From Coriobacteriales bacterium (GTDB lineage Bacteria > Actinomycetota > Coriobacteriia > Coriobacteriales > UBA8131): 12,332 nucleotides of DNA. The position numbers were made by a program, and so were the translations under genes. The notes beneath the pieces are model-generated. The model saw only the letters and a list, made by a program, of their open reading frames with translations. It was not told the DNA's origin and did no database searches. The first letter of the stretch is position 1. Every line of letters begins with the position of its first letter. The stretch spans positions 1-12,332 of the forward strand of contig JAITNB010000095.1 of the NCBI GenBank assembly GCA_031290695.1. Reading direction: 5' to 3'. Shown one piece after another: positions 6,995-12,332 of this stretch.

Positions 6995-7025
6995 ATGCAG
7001 CCCAACACAACGTGCTGGGCTGCAT
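6995..7025 (-). terminator. 14-bp hairpin directly after tuf
   Basis: The minus strand folds into a 14-bp stem (one G-U pair) with a GTT loop: ATGCAGCCCAGCAC-GTT-GTGTTGGGCTGCAT. It begins 16 bases after the tuf stop. No T tract follows directly, so its role is 3'-end stability or pausing, possibly acting together with the T-tract hairpin 12 bases further on. Confidence 0.7.
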
Positions 7026-7040
7026 ATCATGGATAGTGAC

Positions 7041-8225
7041 TTACTTGATGATATTGGTCACGCGGCCGGAGCCTACGGTGCGGCCACCTTCACGGATGGC
7101 GAAACGCAGGCCCTCCTCCATAGCGATGGGGTTGATGAGCTCGCCCTTGATGGCGATGTTGTCGCCTGGCATGACCATCTCGATGCCCTCGGGGAGGTGT
7201 GCGACGCCGGTGACGTCGGTGGTGCGGAAGTAGAACTGCGGGCGGTAGCCGTCGAAGAACGGGGTGTGGCGGCCGCCTTCCTCCTTGGTGAGGATGTAGA
7301 CCTGGGAGTCGAACTCAGTGTGCGGGTTCACGCTGCCGGGCTTGCAGAGCACCTGGCCGCGGATGATGTCCTCGCGCTTGGTGCCGCGCAGGAGGATACC
7401 CACGTTGTCGCCGGCCTCACCCGTGTCGAGGATCTTGCGAAACATCTCGACGCCGGTGCAGACGGTCTTTGCGGTCTCTTTGATGCCCACGATCTCGACG
7501 TTGTCGTTGACGTGGATGATGCCGCGCTCGATACGGCCAGTGGCGACGGTGCCGCGACCGGTGATGGTGAAGACGTCCTCAACAGCCATGAGGAAGGGCT
7601 TCTCGGTGTCGCGCTCGGGGGTGGGGATGAAGCTGTCAACGGCATCCAGGAGTTCCACGATGGACTTCTGGGCCTCCTCGTCGCCTTCAAGGGCCTTGAG
7701 TGCGGAGCCGCGGATAACGGGGGTGTCGTCGCCGGGGAACTCATAACTGGAGAGAAGGTCACGGACCTCCATCTCAACGAGCTCGAGGAGCTCCTCGTCA
7801 TCGACCATGTCGACCTTGTTGAGGTAGACGACGATGTAGGGGACGCCTACCTGGCGGGCGAGCAGGATGTGCTCACGGGTTTGGGCCATGGGGCCGTCGG
7901 TGGCGGCGATGACCAGGATCGCGCCGTCCATTTGGGCGGCACCGGTAATCATGTTCTTGACGTAGTCGGCGTGGCCGGGGCAGTCAACGTGTGCGTAGTG
8001 GCGCTTCTCGGTCTCGTACTCGATGTGTGCGATGGAGATCGTGATACCGCGCTCGCGCTCCTCAGGAGCCTTGTCGATCGCGTCGAAGGGGGTGAAGTCT
8101 GCGAGGCCCTTGGCGGCCAGGGTCTTGGAGATGGCGGCCGTGAGGGTGGTCTTGCCGTGGTCGACGTGGCCGATGGTACCGATGTTAACATGCGGCTTGG
8201 TACGTTCGAACTTTGCTTTTGCCAT
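7041..8225 (-). CDS. tuf: Elongation factor Tu
   Basis: EF-Tu delivers aminoacyl-tRNA to the ribosomal A site with GTP hydrolysis. The 394-residue protein has the standard length and all G-motifs: GHVDHGKTT (G1, near residue 19), RGITI in the switch I region, DCPGHADY (G3), NKVD (G4) and the GSALKALEG segment (G5). Domain 2 has [15 protein letters not shown], and domain 3 ends with [15 protein letters not shown]. The ATG at 8225 has AAGGAGG upstream. It follows tRNA-Met by about 80 bp and probably shares the transcript that starts near 8753. Placement between a tRNA cluster and rpmG resembles E. coli tufB; many actinobacteria instead carry tuf after fusA. Whether a second copy exists cannot be told here. 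Confidence 0.99.
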   Translation of the reverse strand: MAKAKFERTKPHVNIGTIGHVDHGKTTLTAAISKTLAAKGLADFTPFDAIDKAPEERERGITISIAHIEYETEKRHYAHVDCPGHADYVKNMITGAAQMDGAILVIAATDGPMAQTREHILLARQVGVPYIVVYLNKVDMVDDEELLELVEMEVRDLLSSYEFPGDDTPVIRGSALKALEGDEEAQKSIVELLDAVDSFIPTPERDTEKPFLMAVEDVFTITGRGTVATGRIERGIIHVNDNVEIVGIKETAKTVCTGVEMFRKILDTGEAGDNVGILLRGTKREDIIRGQVLCKPGSVNPHTEFDSQVYILTKEEGGRHTPFFDGYRPQFYFRTTDVTGVAHLPEGIEMVMPGDNIAIKGELINPIAMEEGLRFAIREGGRTVGSGRVTNIIK

Positions 8226-8307
8226 GAGAATCCTCCTTTTAGGAATTGCTGCTGCCCTGCGGGCACTGGTTACTTGGATATATCAGCGCGCGGCGCGCGC
8301 ATTTTGC

Positions 8308-8384
8308 TGGTAGCGGTGATTGGATTTGAACCAATGACGCCACGGGTATGAACCGTGTGCTCTGACCATCTGAGCTACACCGCC
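8308..8384 (-). tRNA. tRNA-Met (CAT anticodon), probably elongator
   Basis: The cloverleaf begins GGCGGTGTAGCTCAG; the anticodon stem CACGG/CCGTG encloses TTCATAC (anticodon CAT). The T-arm is TTGGTTCAAATCCAA, and the 3' end is CACCGCT, A, encoded CCA. Position 1 pairs with 72 as G-U, and the initiator hallmark of three G-C pairs in the anticodon stem is absent, so I favour elongator Met. It lies four bases after tRNA-Thr(GGT). Confidence 0.95.
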
Positions 8385-8388
8385 ATGA

Positions 8389-8464
8389 TGGAGCCCACGA
8401 CCGGATTCGAACCGGTGACCTCATCGTTACCAACGATGTGCTCTACCTGCTGAGCTACATGGGC
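8389..8464 (-). tRNA. tRNA-Thr (GGT anticodon), 3' CCA encoded
   Basis: The cloverleaf GCCCATGTAGCTCAGCAGG has anticodon stem CATCG/CGATG around TTGGTAA (anticodon GGT), T-arm CCGGTTCGAATCCGG, discriminator T and encoded CCA. It sits directly upstream of tRNA-Met and would be cut from the same precursor. Confidence 0.97.
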
Positions 8465-8502
8465 GAGGAAAAATGAAAAACGTGCATACCGTCTGCGCGG
8501 GG

Positions 8503-8583
8503 CTCTCTTTGCATAAGACTTGAAAAAGGGGGCGAAACGTGCTTAGCACGTGAGCACCCGTTGAAGGTCTTAGGCGAAGAGAG
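8503..8583 (-). repeat. Long imperfect stem-loop between tRNA-Tyr and tRNA-Thr(GGT)
   Basis: Arms CTCTCTTTGCATAAGACTT (8503-8521) and its near-complement at 8564-8583 (minus-strand reading CTCTCTTCGCCTAAGACCTT) pair over about 19 positions. The centre holds a perfect 15-base palindrome ACGTGCT-T-AGCACGT (8537-8551). It fills most of the 129-bp spacer inside the tRNA transcript. It may be a processing site for double-strand-specific cleavage, or a small palindromic insertion. Confidence 0.55.
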
Positions 8584-8593
8584 AACAAGCAGA

Positions 8594-8678
8594 TGGTGGG
8601 GGCGTATGGATTCGAACCATAGTAGGCGTAGCCAACGGGTTTACAGCCCGTCCCCTTTAACCACTCGGGCACACCCCC
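8594..8678 (-). tRNA. tRNA-Tyr (GTA anticodon), 3' CCA encoded
   Basis: Acceptor GGGGGTG/CGCCCCC, D-arm GCCCGAGTGGTTAAAGGG, anticodon stem ACGGG/CCCGT around CTGTAAA (anticodon GTA), a long variable arm (TTGGCTACGCCTACTA) as expected for a class II tRNA, T-arm ATGGTTCGAATCCAT, discriminator A and CCA. It is the first tRNA after the promoter at 8760-8788. Confidence 0.97.
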
Positions 8679-8692
8679 AGGTGAAGAACAAA

Positions 8693-8730
8693 CTCTGTGC
8701 GCTTTTCAAGTTGCAGGCTTGCGCACACAG
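8693..8730 (-). other. Leader stem-loop upstream of tRNA-Tyr
   Basis: CTCTGTGCGC (8693-8702) and GCGCACACAG (8721-8730) pair over ten positions with one mismatch, with an inner CAAG/CTTG pair extending the minus-strand stem. It lies between the predicted transcription start (about 8753) and tRNA-Tyr, so it would be part of the 5' precursor RNA. There is no T tract on the minus strand. Confidence 0.45.
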
Positions 8731-8759
8731 GGGCTTCCCCGTGAACACGAGCAGAGGGT

Positions 8760-8788
8760 ATATTACTGTATTGAGTTGCCCACGTCAA
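8760..8788 (-). promoter_or_regulatory. Strong sigma70-type promoter for the tRNA-Tyr/Thr/Met-tuf transcript
   Basis: On the minus strand TTGACG (8788-8783, five of six -35 matches) and TAATAT (8765-8760) are separated by exactly 17 bases. The predicted start near 8753 is about 75 bases before tRNA-Tyr. GC-rich sequence lies upstream, and a terminator for the preceding tRNA-Thr(TGT) is nearby, as expected for a new transcription unit. Confidence 0.8.
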
Positions 8789-8861
8789 CGCATAACACGC
8801 CCCCGGGCGTATCCATAGGTCTGCGGAGAGGTGCGAGCCGGGAGAAGCTCGGTTTTCTCCC

Positions 8862-8896
8862 AAACAAACACAAGAGCTTGACAGGATGCCAAGCTC
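8862..8896 (-). terminator. Terminator after tRNA-Thr(TGT)
   Basis: The minus strand forms GAGCTTG-(9-base loop)-CAAGCTC (8896-8874), followed by TTGTGTTTGTTTG. The T-rich tail and the position 11 bases after the tRNA CCA support intrinsic termination. A second 7-bp hairpin (8840-8861, GGGAGAA/TTCTCCC) follows directly. Confidence 0.65.
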
Positions 8897-8906
8897 GGAA
8901 ATCGTC

Positions 8907-8981
8907 TGGAGCTGATGACAGGAATCGAACCTGCAACCGTCTGATTACAAATCAGATGCGCTACCGTTGCGCCACATCAGC
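8907..8981 (-). tRNA. tRNA-Thr (TGT anticodon), 3' CCA encoded
   Basis: Acceptor GCTGATG/CATCAGC, D-arm TGGCGCAACGGTAGCGCA, anticodon stem TCTGA/TCAGA around TTTGTAA (anticodon TGT), T-arm GCAGGTTCGATTCCTGT, discriminator T and CCA. It reads ACA and probably other Thr codons. Its own promoter must lie in 8982-9080, where I see no convincing -35/-10 pair. Confidence 0.97.
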
Positions 8982-9079
8982 TTTTGGCAGGATGATAGTG
9001 TAACGGAGCGGCCAAGGTTTTTCCATACGTTATTTGCAGGAAGAAGGAACTTCATTGTCTTCATGACCCATCGAGTCGC

Positions 9080-9784
9080 TTAGTCCAAATCATTCAAAAC
9101 ATAGTATTTTATTTTCGCGCTTACTTTCTCACGACCCAGCTTATTCACGGTTCTGTCAAATCGCTCAACCTCGTCCTCGACCAACAATAGCTCTATAACT
9201 CGTTCTCGCTTCCCAGCGACGTGCCGATAGTCCTCTGGATAAGCCCAAAAACATTCTGCACAAAAAGACCGGTCTTTGGTGTTCCAGTTTTTACAATGCT
9301 CGCATGTCCAAGACTTTGCTCGATTTGCCGATGGGCTCAAAAGCATATACGAATCGATTTTTTGTTCGTCCTCTTCGCCACCAATTTCATACGGTATTCG
9401 GTGATCAATTTGCAAAACAGATTCATCCATTAGCTCCAGATAAATGAAACACCTTGAACCATATTTTTCAATCAGTTTTCGTTTCAGAGCCTTTGCCAAG
9501 AGGGTTCTTCCAGTTGTTTTCGCAAGTGTATTGACTTCACCAAGAGTTCCAAAACGATATGCTGCTATTTTTCTTCCGTCTGTTCCACTAACCCGGTATG
9601 TTTTTATTGGTATTCCTAACTCTCTAACATCCCGAATCGCCCTTGGTGGATGATTATAACCATAGGTGTCTTTTAACTCTTGAGATGTTATAAAGCCATA
9701 TTTTCGAATATGTTCCACAACGGTCTTTGGTCTCTTTGCGGTAACCGAGTCAAGCAATGTGGCAAATTCAGCGTCGCTCTTCAT
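9080..9784 (-). CDS. HNH endonuclease, probable type II restriction enzyme
   Basis: A 234-residue protein follows the methyltransferase gene by 2 bp, so it is its likely restriction partner. Residues about 20-80 look like a winged-helix DNA-binding domain (VVEHIRKYGFITSQELKDTY ... IRDVRELGIPIKTYRV). The nuclease centre is HNH-like: Q-I-D-H (residues 125-128), P-Y-E-I-G-G, then S-A-N-R-A-K (N154) and a zinc-ribbon-like CEHC (161-164) ... CAEC (175-178). A charged helical C-terminus follows. I chose the ATG at 9784, with GGAGG ten bases before it inside the upstream gene. An in-frame GTG at 9808 would add eight residues and lacks support. Codon and base use are AT-rich compared with the ribosomal genes, which suggests transfer. 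The cleavage specificity cannot be read from the sequence. A homing nuclease is less likely, because no self-splicing element is present. Confidence 0.8.
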   Translation of the reverse strand: MKSDAEFATLLDSVTAKRPKTVVEHIRKYGFITSQELKDTYGYNHPPRAIRDVRELGIPIKTYRVSGTDGRKIAAYRFGTLGEVNTLAKTTGRTLLAKALKRKLIEKYGSRCFIYLELMDESVLQIDHRIPYEIGGEEDEQKIDSYMLLSPSANRAKSWTCEHCKNWNTKDRSFCAECFWAYPEDYRHVAGKRERVIELLLVEDEVERFDRTVNKLGREKVSAKIKYYVLNDLD

Positions 9785-9786
9785 CG

Positions 9787-10704
9787 TCAAACCGCCTCCA
9801 GTAAACACATTTGCTCGAATATAAGAGGTTCCTCGGTTTTATATCGCTCGATTAGACCTTCGCTAACATAAAGAGCCTCGCGGGTGATCTTTTTCTTCCC
9901 AAGTAGTGTCGCCTGACTTGACAATCCCGCATTTAGCAAGAACTTTTTGCAACCCAGAGAATTGGGGAGGTCTTTGCCATACTTCTTATCCCCACACTCA
10001 CCATCATAACTGATTATATATTTAATTCCTTTGCTATCCAGAATTCTCACAGCTTTTACAAACTCTTCAAATGGTACTCCAGAGCAATAGCGATTATCGC
10101 TTGAATTTGTAACACCCTGATAAGGAGGATCCATGTATACCAAAGCCTTTGGTCCGACAGATTCAAGGATTTCTTGATAATCACTAGAACAGAATGTTGT
10201 TCGCTCCCTCAACAGGTATGAGATAGCCCTGACATTCTTAGTCAAAGTGTCTGGATTCGTACCATGTCGTCTCTTATCGGGAGATTGATTAAATTCATTT
10301 TTCTTGTTGTAGCGTACAGCTCCTTTGACACATCTAGCCAATAAGTAAAGCATATTCTCGGCAGATCGATCCCCATAATTGAATTGGTCACGGACTTCAT
10401 AATAGTGTCGAACATGGTCGTCCCCATATTCGAACTGCTGCTTCCATACAAGCGAGTACCTTGCTATTAATTCTTCGGGGTTGGTAACGGCATTTTCGAG
10501 TATATCTATTAGTGGCTTATTAATATCATTAACAACATAATGATTAGCCAGGCGTCTTTGTGAAGACGCAATCGTTATCGCTGCCATGCCTGCAAATGGT
10601 TCGACTAGTTCTTGCGTATCTTTTGGAATATACTTAAGTATCTGTGGTGCAAGCACTCGCTTTGAACCTTGGTATTGCACAATATGTGGAGCTATGTTAG
10701 ACAC
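9787..10704 (-). CDS. D12-class N6-adenine DNA methyltransferase of a type II RM system
   Basis: The protein transfers a methyl group from S-adenosylmethionine to adenine in a specific site, protecting host DNA from the adjacent nuclease. With the GTG start at 10704 it has 305 residues. Motif X is YQGSKRVLAPQIL (residues 11-23), motif I is EPFAGMAAITIA (FAGM at 37-40), NDIN is the likely acidic motif II, and the catalytic motif IV is DPPY (192-195). Order X-I-IV with the target domain between I and IV is the alpha class, as in Dam and DpnII-type enzymes. I prefer the GTG at 10704 because GGAAGGTGAAG lies just before it and the candidate promoter lies downstream of the longer TTG start (10746). 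The gene is clearly AT-richer than its flanks. It could in principle be solitary, but the 2-bp linkage to an HNH gene argues for a full RM pair. Confidence 0.88.
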   Translation of the reverse strand: MSNIAPHIVQYQGSKRVLAPQILKYIPKDTQELVEPFAGMAAITIASSQRRLANHYVVNDINKPLIDILENAVTNPEELIARYSLVWKQQFEYGDDHVRHYYEVRDQFNYGDRSAENMLYLLARCVKGAVRYNKKNEFNQSPDKRRHGTNPDTLTKNVRAISYLLRERTTFCSSDYQEILESVGPKALVYMDPPYQGVTNSSDNRYCSGVPFEEFVKAVRILDSKGIKYIISYDGECGDKKYGKDLPNSLGCKKFLLNAGLSSQATLLGKKKITREALYVSEGLIERYKTEEPLIFEQMCLLEAV

Positions 10705-10736
10705 AATTTCTTCACCTTCCAGGTTTTGACTATTCC

Positions 10737-10745
10737 AGTATAGCA
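10737..10745 (-). promoter_or_regulatory. Candidate extended -10 promoter for the RM operon
   Basis: TG-C-TATACT on the minus strand is a good extended -10 element (TGnTATAAT with one mismatch). No -35 of quality lies 17 bases upstream, as is often true of extended -10 promoters. The start would be near 10730, giving a 26-base leader to the GTG at 10704. This favours that start over the TTG at 10746. Confidence 0.45.
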
Positions 10746-10818
10746 AACCTACAGTTTTATCTTTGCAGCAACAGATGGGTCCCCTACCTAATCATCCGCA
10801 CGTGAGTTGCGGTGGTTT

Positions 10819-11721
10819 CTATAAAAGTGTCATCGATAGTGCTGTGGAGTCTGCCTTCTTCTCTCTTTGGGACCTCGCAACCGGCAATGCACGTGCTGCC
10901 TGTTTGGCTACTTGGGTGGGTGTGGGGGTGGTGGGTTGTGCTTTGCGCAGTTGGCGGGGGATCATCTCGCACATATTGCCCCAGAAGCGTTTGGGCATGA
11001 AGTTACGGCGGCAGGTGGGGTTTGAGCGCTCCTCAATGGCGATGGTGTCGTAGAAGGTCTGCCAGAGCGCTTGGAAATCGTCCTGTTGCTGTGTGCAAGA
11101 GGGCAAGGTGAGCTCGCTGGCCTCGACGAGCCACCAGGAGTCCATGTCATAGACGCCGGTAAGGCCGTGCGCTGCGTCGTGGATCATGAAGGGCTGTATG
11201 TTGAAGCGGGAGACAAAGTGGTCCATGATGAGCGGCACCACGCTCGCGCGAGGCTCGATCTTGGAGAAGAACACGCCGTTTTGAAGCTGTGCAAAGCGCA
11301 CGAACTGCAGCATGTAGTGCGCCTCCTTGTTCACCGTGTTGAGAATCGCCTCGAAATCGTTGACCGCAGGATGGGCCAGATGGGTGCGGGCCCTGGTGCC
11401 GTGCTTGAGCGTGTATTGCAGGTAGCGCAGTATCACTCCCCCCTTGCGCTCGTCCTCGGAGAGAAAGACCCGTTTGACGTTCTCATAGCTGTGCGCGCCA
11501 AGGGAGTTGATGATGCCCATCTGTACGCGCTCGGCATGGGCGACATTGGTGAGGGTGGGTATATAGGAGCAGAGCATACTCTGTTGGAGGTTGTGGTCGG
11601 TAACGATGTTTTGTGGGTATTCCCTGCGTTTGAACGCCTCGAACACCGCCGTGAGCAATCCCTCAAGCGTCCCGTCGTAGAGGTAGACAAACTGTGCGTC
11701 AAGCAGTAAGGGCTGGGACAT
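10819..11721 (-). CDS. DUF4130 protein, putative DNA metabolism protein paired with a radical SAM enzyme
   Basis: The 300-residue product matches the TIGR03915/DUF4130 family by its N-terminal VYLYDGTLEGLLTAVFEAF (residues 12-30) and its core FSKIEPRASVVPLIMDHFVSRF ... PFMIHDAAHGLTGVYD. It ends in a characteristic AIEERSNPTCRRNFMPKRFW segment. The family is co-encoded with a radical SAM protein (TIGR03916) in many bacteria and is described only as probable DNA metabolism; the biochemical role is unknown. Here it overlaps the radical SAM gene by 23 bp, and AAAGGA lies before its ATG, so translation is probably coupled. Its last 45 residues are low-complexity (TTPTPTQVAKQ ... REKKAD) and probably disordered. 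No strong terminator lies between it and the RM operon promoter; a short CCGCA/TGCGG hairpin follows the stop. Confidence 0.85.
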   Translation of the reverse strand: MSQPLLLDAQFVYLYDGTLEGLLTAVFEAFKRREYPQNIVTDHNLQQSMLCSYIPTLTNVAHAERVQMGIINSLGAHSYENVKRVFLSEDERKGGVILRYLQYTLKHGTRARTHLAHPAVNDFEAILNTVNKEAHYMLQFVRFAQLQNGVFFSKIEPRASVVPLIMDHFVSRFNIQPFMIHDAAHGLTGVYDMDSWWLVEASELTLPSCTQQQDDFQALWQTFYDTIAIEERSNPTCRRNFMPKRFWGNMCEMIPRQLRKAQPTTPTPTQVAKQAARALPVARSQREKKADSTALSMTLL

Positions 11722-12332
11722 TTCTTATTTCCTTTGGGGTCGTGGCCGCAAGGCTTGGTTCCCATTCTCGCGTCGAGCGCGGGAATGACATAAATGCAGA
11801 AGACGTTGCTGCGTCTTCTGCACGTTCGAACAACGGCAACTGGCCCTCCATCACGCCTTTGTAGCGGCGTTTTTTGGCCTCTTTGGTGAGGTTGTTGTGG
11901 ATGGCGAGAGGGTCGAACAGGATTCCCTGGGCAAATACGCCGTTGCAGGTGATGAAGAACTGGGCGCGCTTCATCGTGACGTTGAGGCGCTTGAGGTCCT
12001 CAAAGCGCAGGGCGCGTTCACGGCGCGCCATCACGATGCGCTTGGCGCTCTTAACCCCTACCCCAGGGATGCGCAGCAGCATCTCATAGGGGACTTTGTT
12101 GACCTCGGCGGGGAACTCGTCGATGTGGTTGAGTGCCCAGTTGCACTTGGGGTCGATAAGGGGGTCGAGGAAGGGGTGGTCCTCATCGATGATCTCGTTC
12201 ACGTCAAACCCATAGAAGCGCATGAGCCAGTCGGCCTGATACAGCCGATGCTCGCGCAGGAGCGGTACTTCTTTGGTTGCGGGAAGCAGGGGGTCGGTGT
12301 TGACGGGCAGGTATGCGCTGTAGAACACCCGC
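11699..12332 (-). CDS. Putative DNA modification/repair radical SAM protein, C-terminal half only
   Basis: The frame is open to the right edge, so the 5' half, including the radical SAM CxxxCxxC cluster motif, lies outside. The visible 210 residues fit the C-terminal part of the TIGR03916 family. They begin RVFYSAYLPVNTDPLLP, then LLREHRLYQADWLMRFYGF and ALNHIDEFPAEVNKVPYEML. A helix-hairpin-helix DNA-binding motif (LLRIPGVGVKSAKRIVMARR) follows. The family is suggested to modify or repair DNA bases; no reaction is established. The conserved part ends near QLPLF. The last 42 residues are encoded by two palindromes and look like an acquired tail. The stop lies inside the DUF4130 gene, overlapping its start. 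Confidence 0.88.
   Translation of the reverse strand, partial: RVFYSAYLPVNTDPLLPATKEVPLLREHRLYQADWLMRFYGFDVNEIIDEDHPFLDPLIDPKCNWALNHIDEFPAEVNKVPYEMLLRIPGVGVKSAKRIVMARRERALRFEDLKRLNVTMKRAQFFITCNGVFAQGILFDPLAIHNNLTKEAKKRRYKGVMEGQLPLFERAEDAATSSAFMSFPRSTREWEPSLAATTPKEIRNVPALTA
11762..11787 (-). repeat. REP-like palindrome within the radical SAM gene
   Basis: CATTCTCGCG-TCGA-GCGCGGGAATG forms a stem of about 10 bp with one G-T pair and a short loop. It shares the CATTC(C/T)CG core with the nusG-rplK palindrome at 5489-5564. It encodes the SFPRSTREW part of the C-terminal tail of the radical SAM protein. Small palindromes of this type are often dispersed in genomes; dispersal here is inferred from two copies. 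Confidence 0.5.
11795..11822 (-). repeat. Perfect 11-bp hairpin within the radical SAM gene
   Basis: TGCAGAAGACG (11795-11805) and CGTCTTCTGCA (11812-11822) are perfect inverted arms around a 6-base loop. It lies seven bases from the REP-like palindrome, right after the conserved end of the coding sequence (QLPLFE). In the minus-strand RNA it precedes the DUF4130 ribosome binding site and could affect its translation or message stability. Confidence 0.6.

Noticed and set aside
8280..8307. GC-rich palindrome GCGCGC-GGC-GCGCGC with ATTTT as a plus-strand terminator
   Set aside because: No plus-strand gene exists to be terminated and the T run is short; it is more likely spacer structure between tRNA-Met and tuf.
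6966..8351. A 461-codon open frame on the plus strand opposite tuf
   Set aside because: It is rich in Asp, Val, Gly and Ala as expected from the antisense of a GC3-biased gene, has no recognisable domain, and tuf on the other strand is unambiguous.
9785..9808. GTG at 9808 as start of the HNH gene
   Set aside because: It would lengthen the overlap with the methyltransferase gene, has no ribosome binding site, and the ATG at 9784 has GGAGG at usable spacing.
10705..10746. TTG at 10746 as start of the methyltransferase
   Set aside because: The extended -10 element at 10737-10745 would place transcription start downstream of it, and a better ribosome binding site precedes the GTG at 10704.
8907..10818. 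RM block as a tRNA-integrated genomic island at tRNA-Thr(TGT)
   Set aside because: The block lies on the 5' side of the tRNA, no integrase is present, and I see no direct repeat of the tRNA 3' end at the other border.
1..12332. CRISPR array or insertion sequence
   Set aside because: No regularly spaced direct repeats and no transposase-like frame or terminal inverted repeats were seen in any part.

Overview
The window looks like chromosomal DNA of an actinobacterium, most probably of the class Coriobacteriia. I base this on the moderately GC-rich, strongly GC3-biased core genes, the actinobacterial-type order tRNA-Thr/tRNA-Met ... rpmG - tRNA-Trp - secE - nusG - rplK - rplA - rplJ - rplL, a SecE with a long lysine-rich N-terminus, a cell-wall-binding-repeat surface protein, and a DUF4130/radical-SAM gene pair. 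The class assignment is an inference. Every gene I can support lies on the minus strand, so transcription runs from high to low coordinates.

Reading in the direction of transcription: (1) 12332-10819 holds the 3' half of a radical SAM/helix-hairpin-helix DNA modification or repair protein, overlapping a DUF4130 protein. This is a conserved but poorly characterised two-gene module. (2) 10746-9080 is a visibly AT-richer block with a D12-class adenine DNA methyltransferase followed 2 bp later by an HNH nuclease with a winged-helix N-terminus and a zinc-ribbon-like element. This is a probable type II restriction-modification operon acquired by transfer. (3) 8981-6673 is a translation block: tRNA-Thr(UGU), a terminator, a strong promoter, tRNA-Tyr(GUA), tRNA-Thr(GGU), tRNA-Met(CAU), tuf, hairpins, rpmG and tRNA-Trp(CCA). 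(4) 6570-4094 holds secE, nusG, rplK and rplA. (5) 4016-2857 is the separately controlled rplJ-rplL unit, with its own sigma70-type promoter, an L10-type leader RNA and an intrinsic terminator just before the rplJ ribosome binding site. (6) After a perfect 17-bp hairpin, rpoB does not follow. Instead a large exported surface protein (856+ residues) begins and runs off the left edge.

The core theme is supply and control of the translation apparatus: EF-Tu, tRNAs, L33, the SecE translocon subunit, NusG, L11, L1, L10 and L7/L12. The right end is an accessory DNA-modification and defence neighbourhood. The observations most worth following are the L10-leader attenuator with a competing antiterminator pairing, palindromic elements in the nusG-rplK gap and coding the C-terminal tail of the radical SAM gene, the RM operon beside the radical SAM/DUF4130 pair, the partial parallel to the E. 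coli thrU-tyrU-glyT-thrT-tufB array, and a 45-residue Ala/Glu tail on L11. I found no CRISPR array, insertion sequence or rRNA.
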